Shown: piece after piece, positions 6,379 through 9,435 of the stretch
Numbering within the stretch: the first letter of the stretch is position 1
Layout: each line of letters starts with the position of its first letter
Assembly: GCA_035637315.1 (NCBI GenBank)
Contig: DASPXK010000117.1
Location: 1-9,435 of the forward strand
Origin: DASPXK01 sp035637315
GTDB taxonomy: Bacteria; Chloroflexota; UBA6077; JACCZL01
DNA length: 9,435 nt
Direction: 5' to 3'
Translations under genes and position numbers: made by a program
Notes under the pieces: model-generated
What the model was told of the DNA's origin: nothing
Seen by the model: only the letters and a program-made list of their open reading frames with translations
Database searches by the model: none

Positions 6379-7079
6379 TCCGCCGCGCTCGCCAGCGTGT
6401 CGAGCGCCTCCCCCGGCGACATCGAGATGCACGTAAAGATCGGCGTATCTCGCAGGGTGTACTCGCTCGCGCGCGTCTCACGCAGCTCCATCACCAGGTC
6501 CACGAAATCGGACGGCGAGTCCGTCTCGAACGCCAGAGTGAACTCCTGGTCGTCCAGGCCAAATGAATAGCCCGTGTTGATGCGGACCGAGGGGTAGCGA
6601 TGTCCTGTCCCGATGTGAGCGTCCATCATCGCCTGGCGCTCGGCCTGGGGCAGCGCGTACCAGGCGCGGGACTTGACGAACGGGTACACGAACAGGTACT
6701 TCGCGCCCACCGGCCGCACTCGGAGGCGGCCAGCCTCCTGACCCGCATGGGTGTGCTTGTCGACGTACGTGGAGCGCCTGGTCATCGCGAGATACGAGTA
6801 GGGGATCTCCAAATATGGCCCCATCGCGGTGCCGAACAGGCGGGAGACCAGGGCCTGAATCTCCTCGAGCGTGTCGCTGACGGTCCACAGCATCAGGTCA
6901 CAGTCACCGCGAGTCCCGACGGTCGAATACGTTCGGACCATCATGCGGCTGGCGTACTCCTCGACCGCGCCGGCAAACTCTCGCTTGCCGGCTTCGCGTT
7001 CATCGGGAGACTGCCCACGCCAGGCCGGCAGGACCTTGAAGAACGTGTACTTGACGAACTGCCGTTGCTGAGCTGCCAT
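6375..7079 (-). CDS. hemQ: Chlorite-dismutase-family heme protein, probable coproheme decarboxylase HemQ
   Basis: In the coproporphyrin-dependent pathway HemQ converts coproheme to heme b with peroxide; it is a cytoplasmic oligomer. The 234-residue length is typical of HemQ. The N-terminal strand FVKYTFFKVLPAWR (8-21), YPFVKSRAWYALPQAER (132-148) with the expected catalytic Tyr132 and Lys136, and MMDAHIGTGHRYP (151-163) with the proximal His155, fit the family. The stretch RINTGYSFGLDDQEF (166-180) resembles Thermus-type members: by hand alignment the distal Gln of Firmicutes HemQ, or Arg of true chlorite dismutases, is hydrophobic here, so chlorite breakdown is unlikely. ATG 7079 was chosen; ATG 7115 would add twelve residues with no family similarity. 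Its stop overlaps the cytochrome c start. The 94 bases between the tatA-lysM stop and this start (7080-7173) contain no gene, repeat or clear promoter that I can see. Confidence 0.85.
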   Translation of the reverse strand: MAAQQRQFVKYTFFKVLPAWRGQSPDEREAGKREFAGAVEEYASRMMVRTYSTVGTRGDCDLMLWTVSDTLEEIQALVSRLFGTAMGPYLEIPYSYLAMTRRSTYVDKHTHAGQEAGRLRVRPVGAKYLFVYPFVKSRAWYALPQAERQAMMDAHIGTGHRYPSVRINTGYSFGLDDQEFTLAFETDSPSDFVDLVMELRETRASEYTLRDTPIFTCISMSPGEALDTLASAAE

Positions 7080-7173
7080 GCGTTCGTGCCCTTGGTCCCG
7101 CCGCGAGCGAAGCATCGCCGGAGGCGTGGCCGTCGCGGACCGCGCCTCGCGCCGAGAGTGAACTCGTTCGGCC

Positions 7174-7569
7174 CTATGTCGCCCTGGCGGTCCCCTGTGG
7201 TATCAGGACGCGATCGCCGGCGTACAGGACGCGGTCGCGCTGGCCGTAGCCGTTGGCCTGCATGAGCGCTTCCACCCTGACCCCGTGGCTCTGGGCGATC
7301 GAATCGAGCGTATCGCCGCTCCTGACGATGTAGGCGACGGTCTCCGGGGCAGCCGGGGCCGCGACGGCGGGCGGCTGGCGTGGCGGCTCGACAGCGGCAG
7401 CCGGCGTATCGGCTGGCTCGTCCTTTTTGTCGAGGTCGTCTGAGGCGGATCGAAACTCGCGGATACCTTTGCCCAGCGCGGAACCGACCTCGGGCAGCTT
7501 CCCGACCCCGAAGATCAGAACGATGATCACGAGGATGATGATCAGCTCTGGCGCGCCAAGTGAGGGCAT
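7174..7569 (-). CDS. tatA: TatA/TatE-like translocase protein with C-terminal LysM domain
   Basis: 131 residues. The N-terminus is a TatA/E pore-forming component of the twin-arginine export system: one membrane helix (8-22) with polar Glu8, the FG hinge (20-21), GKLPEVGSALGKGIREFR (23-40) as the amphipathic helix, and the acidic/basic DDLDKKDE (44-51). A Pro/Ala linker (52-76) then joins a LysM domain at about 78-124, with YIVRSGDTLDSIAQSHGV and a final DRVLIP typical of peptidoglycan or chitin-binding LysM. This pairing is unusual, because the TatA C-terminus normally faces the cytoplasm whereas LysM binds wall glycans outside. The ATG follows a strong GGAGGT (7574-7579). Stop is TAG. The start region is divergent from the nuclease-like gene; hemQ follows on the same strand after 94 bases. 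No tatC is in view. The TatA assignment of the N-terminus is firm; whether it exports proteins is uncertain. Confidence 0.88.
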   Translation of the reverse strand: MPSLGAPELIIILVIIVLIFGVGKLPEVGSALGKGIREFRSASDDLDKKDEPADTPAAAVEPPRQPPAVAAPAAPETVAYIVRSGDTLDSIAQSHGVRVEALMQANGYGQRDRVLYAGDRVLIPQGTARAT

Positions 7570-7652
7570 CTTGACCTCCAGTCTCCTGCCGCGCGTCCTG
7601 AGTCGGCGGCGGGGTATGCTACCATCATGAGCGGAGACCCGCCCAGCCCCGA

Positions 7653-7658
7653 ATTGTA
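7653..7658 (-). promoter_or_regulatory. Possible -10 box for the tatA-lysM transcript
   Basis: On the minus strand GGGCTACAATTC contains TACAAT, a good -10 match, 84 bases before the tatA-lysM start. No clear TTGACA-like box lies 16-18 bases upstream. The region 7570-7837 separates divergent genes; besides this box it holds the palindrome at 7688-7701 and no other recognisable element. Confidence 0.3.
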
Positions 7659-7687
7659 GCCCAAAGCGAAAAGGTTCGCGGGGGTTT

Positions 7688-7701
7688 TAGCCGCGCGGCT
7701 A
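7688..7701. repeat. 14-base perfect palindrome in the divergent intergenic region
   Basis: TAGCCGCGCGGCTA reads the same on both strands and is preceded on the plus strand by GGGGTTT. It lies between the tatA-lysM and nuclease-like genes, about 30 bases upstream of the candidate TACAAT box. It could be an operator for a dimeric regulator or a hairpin, but no T-run follows it on either strand. Confidence 0.5.
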
Positions 7702-7827
7702 GCCGGACGGGCACTCGCGGGCGTCTCGGCCCCTCACGGGAAGTCAGATGGACGAGAAGCGACGCGGCGCCGATCCGCGGGAGATTCGGCGTTGCGGCGC
7801 GGCCACTCGGCCAGGCGCGCGGCCGAC

Positions 7828-7833
7828 GGGAGG
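7828..7833 (+). promoter_or_regulatory. Ribosome binding site deciding the start of the nuclease-like gene
   Basis: GGGAGG sits four bases before GTG 7838. That start puts two residues before a classical signal peptide. The alternative ATG 7748 has only a weak GGGAAG and adds thirty Arg/Gly/Pro-rich residues in front of the hydrophobic core. Confidence 0.55.
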
Positions 7834-7837
7834 GCTG

Positions 7838-8932
7838 GTGCGCCTGCTCTTCGCCGCCGTCCTCGCTCTGAGCACGCTCTCGTCGGCGCCCGCCGCGCTG
7901 GCCGGAGCAGACGACGAGGAGGCGATCGTCGCCGCCGCCCTTAGCGGCAGCGTCATCGCCGTTCGCGACGCCAATGGCAACCTGAGTCCGGTCCATTACC
8001 TGGGCGTCGAGGCGCCGGCCGACGGCCAGGGGTACCATGAGGATGCCCGCCTGGCGAACAGTACCCGCGTGCAGGGCAAGCACGTCCTGCTCCGCCGAGT
8101 CGGCCCGGACCGGCTGGCCGACGGCGCCCGAGTCCGACACGTCTTCGTTCTCGAGGGCGGGGCGACAGACGACAATCCGGGTCAGCCGGTCGCGGCTTCG
8201 CTGCTGGCCGAAGGACAGTTGTGGCGGGTAGCCGACCCGGCCGACGACCTCGACGGTTGGTACCGCCAGCTGGAAGCCGGTGCGCGCGCCACCGAGGTCG
8301 GCATCTGGGCACTGTACACGCCGGTGCCCGTCGCCGCCTACTTCGGCACCTTGCCCCTGCGTCGGCCCGTCGAGTCGGCCCAATCGCCCACGAGTAACCC
8401 TCTGGCCATCGCCCCGGCGCCGGTCGGCACACCGTGGTCAGGGGTCCGAGCGGACCGACGCCTGTACCAGCCGATGGCAGCCCTGGCGGAGCTTGGCGAC
8501 ACCTGGAGCTGGGTCCTGCCAGCCCTGCGCGACAACGACGTCCAGGTAGTGCTGGGGCGCCTTCCGTACAGGGTCGGTGGCTACTTTGCGCCTGAGCCAA
8601 ACATCGTCGTGGTCGACGTTCGCTTTGCCCAGAGCGATCCCAAAGCCCTGGCGGCGGCGATTGTTCACGAGACAACCCACGTCCGCGACTACTACAGCGG
8701 CGAGCCGGTCAAGACCTTGGAGGGCTGCTTCCAGACCGAGATCCGGGCCTACAGCAACCAAGCCGAGGCCTGGCTCCGCTTTTACGGGCCAGAGGGCAAG
8801 CACCCGGTTGTCGACGAGCTCGACCAGAATCTGAACGACCTGCTGGTAGTGTTCTTGAAGGACCGCACGCAGATCGAGCGCTCGGTGCGACAGCTTTACG
8901 AGCGCCAGTGCGCTCGCGTCGCGTCAGACTAG
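7838..8932 (+). CDS. Secreted protein: degenerate SNase-like domain plus HExxH metallopeptidase-like domain
   Basis: 364 residues from GTG 7838. Residues 1-22 are a signal peptide ending ALA, so the product is exported. Residues about 35-160 have the layout of a staphylococcal-nuclease/OB fold: GSVIAVRD, then VHYLGVEAP (52-60) where active members read VRLIGIDTPE, a central VRHVFV strand, AASLLAEGQLWR (119-130), and ARATEVGIWALY (149-160) matching the usual Ala-Arg...Gly-Leu-Trp end. The catalytic Arg, Asp, Thr and Glu positions read His, Glu, Ala and Ala, so nuclease activity looks lost. After a Pro/Ser linker (about 175-200) comes HETTH at 277-281, with Glu301 in TEIRAY as a possible third zinc ligand (gluzincin-like). 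Cys297 and Cys358 could form a disulfide. If ATG 7748 is used there are 30 more residues. The glycosyltransferase start lies inside its last codons. The precise function is unknown. Confidence 0.8.
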   Translation: MRLLFAAVLALSTLSSAPAALAGADDEEAIVAAALSGSVIAVRDANGNLSPVHYLGVEAPADGQGYHEDARLANSTRVQGKHVLLRRVGPDRLADGARVRHVFVLEGGATDDNPGQPVAASLLAEGQLWRVADPADDLDGWYRQLEAGARATEVGIWALYTPVPVAAYFGTLPLRRPVESAQSPTSNPLAIAPAPVGTPWSGVRADRRLYQPMAALAELGDTWSWVLPALRDNDVQVVLGRLPYRVGGYFAPEPNIVVVDVRFAQSDPKALAAAIVHETTHVRDYYSGEPVKTLEGCFQTEIRAYSNQAEAWLRFYGPEGKHPVVDELDQNLNDLLVVFLKDRTQIERSVRQLYERQCARVASD

Positions 8933-9435
8933 AGGTCGGCCTGCTCGCGCGAACCGCAAGTCCAGCCCTTGGGGTGGTCGCGCTGTTCGGGCTGGCGTTG
9001 CTGCCGCGCCTGATCGGGATCGACCTGTTCGTCACCGCGGACGAGACCTTCTGGATGAGAAGGGCCGCCAACTTCGCCCGCGCCATCGAGCGCGGCCAGT
9101 TCGAGCGGACCTACCAGAGCGGCCATCCGGGCGTCACAACCATGTGGGTTGCCTGGCTCGGAATGGGCTCAGGCGCGTCGAGCCTCGAGAGCATCACCGA
9201 GCCCGACCCGACCGGCGGCCGGCGGGCCCGCTTCATGGAGCTCCTTGTGCGCGCTCGTCTGGCCTTCGCGGCGGCCAACTCGGCGCTCGTCGTCCTCATT
9301 GCCCTGCTCGCCTGGCGACTGTTTGGCTTGGGTCCGGCCGCGTTAGGCGCCGTCTTGATGGCGCTCGACCCGTTTCTGATAGCCCACGGTCAGGTGGTGC
9401 ACGTCGACGCGCTCAGCGCCGGCTTCATCGTCGTC
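8908..9435 (+). CDS. GT39/PMT-family membrane glycosyltransferase (partial, C-terminus off window)
   Basis: Integral membrane transferase that takes a sugar from a polyprenyl-phosphate donor and adds it to protein or lipid outside the membrane. The 176 visible residues show TM1 (about 17-38), then TADETFWMRRA (43-53) with the paired acids D45-E46 expected at the catalytic site of PMT/ArnT-like enzymes, SGHPGVTTMWV (71-81) in the first outer loop, TM2 (about 116-138) and TM3 (about 142-160). The QVVHVDALSAGF stretch near 162-173 is typical of the second outer loop. The start is placed at GTG 8908, giving a 25-base overlap with the upstream gene and a basic N-terminus (RSRRVR) that obeys the positive-inside rule. 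GTG 8974 is an alternative but would trim TM1. The frame stays open to the window edge; most of the usual 450-700 residues are missing. Donor and acceptor are unknown. Confidence 0.85.
   Translation, partial: MRSRRVRLEVGLLARTASPALGVVALFGLALLPRLIGIDLFVTADETFWMRRAANFARAIERGQFERTYQSGHPGVTTMWVAWLGMGSGASSLESITEPDPTGGRRARFMELLVRARLAFAAANSALVVLIALLAWRLFGLGPAALGAVLMALDPFLIAHGQVVHVDALSAGFIVV

Noticed and set aside
6375..7079. True chlorite dismutase for chlorate respiration
   Set aside because: By hand alignment the distal arginine is missing and no chlorate reductase gene is nearby; the HemQ-like reading fits better.
7625..8383. Minus-strand open frame opposite the nuclease-like gene
   Set aside because: The opposite frame has a signal peptide and domain patterns; this one has only low-complexity composition.

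Overview
The window is GC-rich, bacterial and densely coded, with several GTG starts, ATGA/GTGA gene overlaps and very short intergenic gaps. The gene mix suggests a Chloroflexota-like soil, sediment or groundwater bacterium: an AcuC-type deacetylase, a DUF1802 protein, a Thermus-like chlorite-dismutase-family heme protein, a COX2-type cytochrome c domain on a lipoprotein, and G/C-rich palindromic intergenic repeats. This assignment rests on general resemblance only; there is no rRNA or marker gene here to prove it.

Layout from left to right. A CPBP intramembrane protease gene (minus strand, C-terminus beyond the window) is divergent from an acuC-like deacetylase gene (plus strand). That gene converges on recQ (minus) across about 145 bases holding tandem repeats of about 24 bases. 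From 7569 down to 2095 six genes all read on the minus strand: a tatA-like gene with a LysM tail, a hemQ-like gene, a cytochrome c lipoprotein gene, a DUF1802 gene, an aldo/keto reductase gene and recQ. Two pairs are translationally coupled: hemQ with cytochrome c through a GTGA overlap, and DUF1802 with the aldo/keto reductase through an ATGA overlap. A perfect 26-base palindrome lies between cytochrome c and DUF1802, and a second cluster of hairpin repeats lies between the reductase and recQ. To the right, divergent from tatA-lysM, is a secreted protein joining a degenerate staphylococcal-nuclease-like domain to an HExxH metallopeptidase-like domain. It overlaps the start of a GT39/PMT-family membrane glycosyltransferase that runs off the window.

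Most of this is core or housekeeping content: DNA repair, heme synthesis, electron transfer, Tat export and envelope work. I see no integrase, transposase, CRISPR array, tRNA or rRNA, and no clear defence system. The most unusual items are two domain fusions: TatA with LysM, and a pseudo-nuclease with an HExxH domain. The tatA-lysM, hemQ and cytochrome c genes form a plausible envelope/heme group. The minus-strand reductase ends inside a dispersed repeat that appears to have supplied its last codons and stop.
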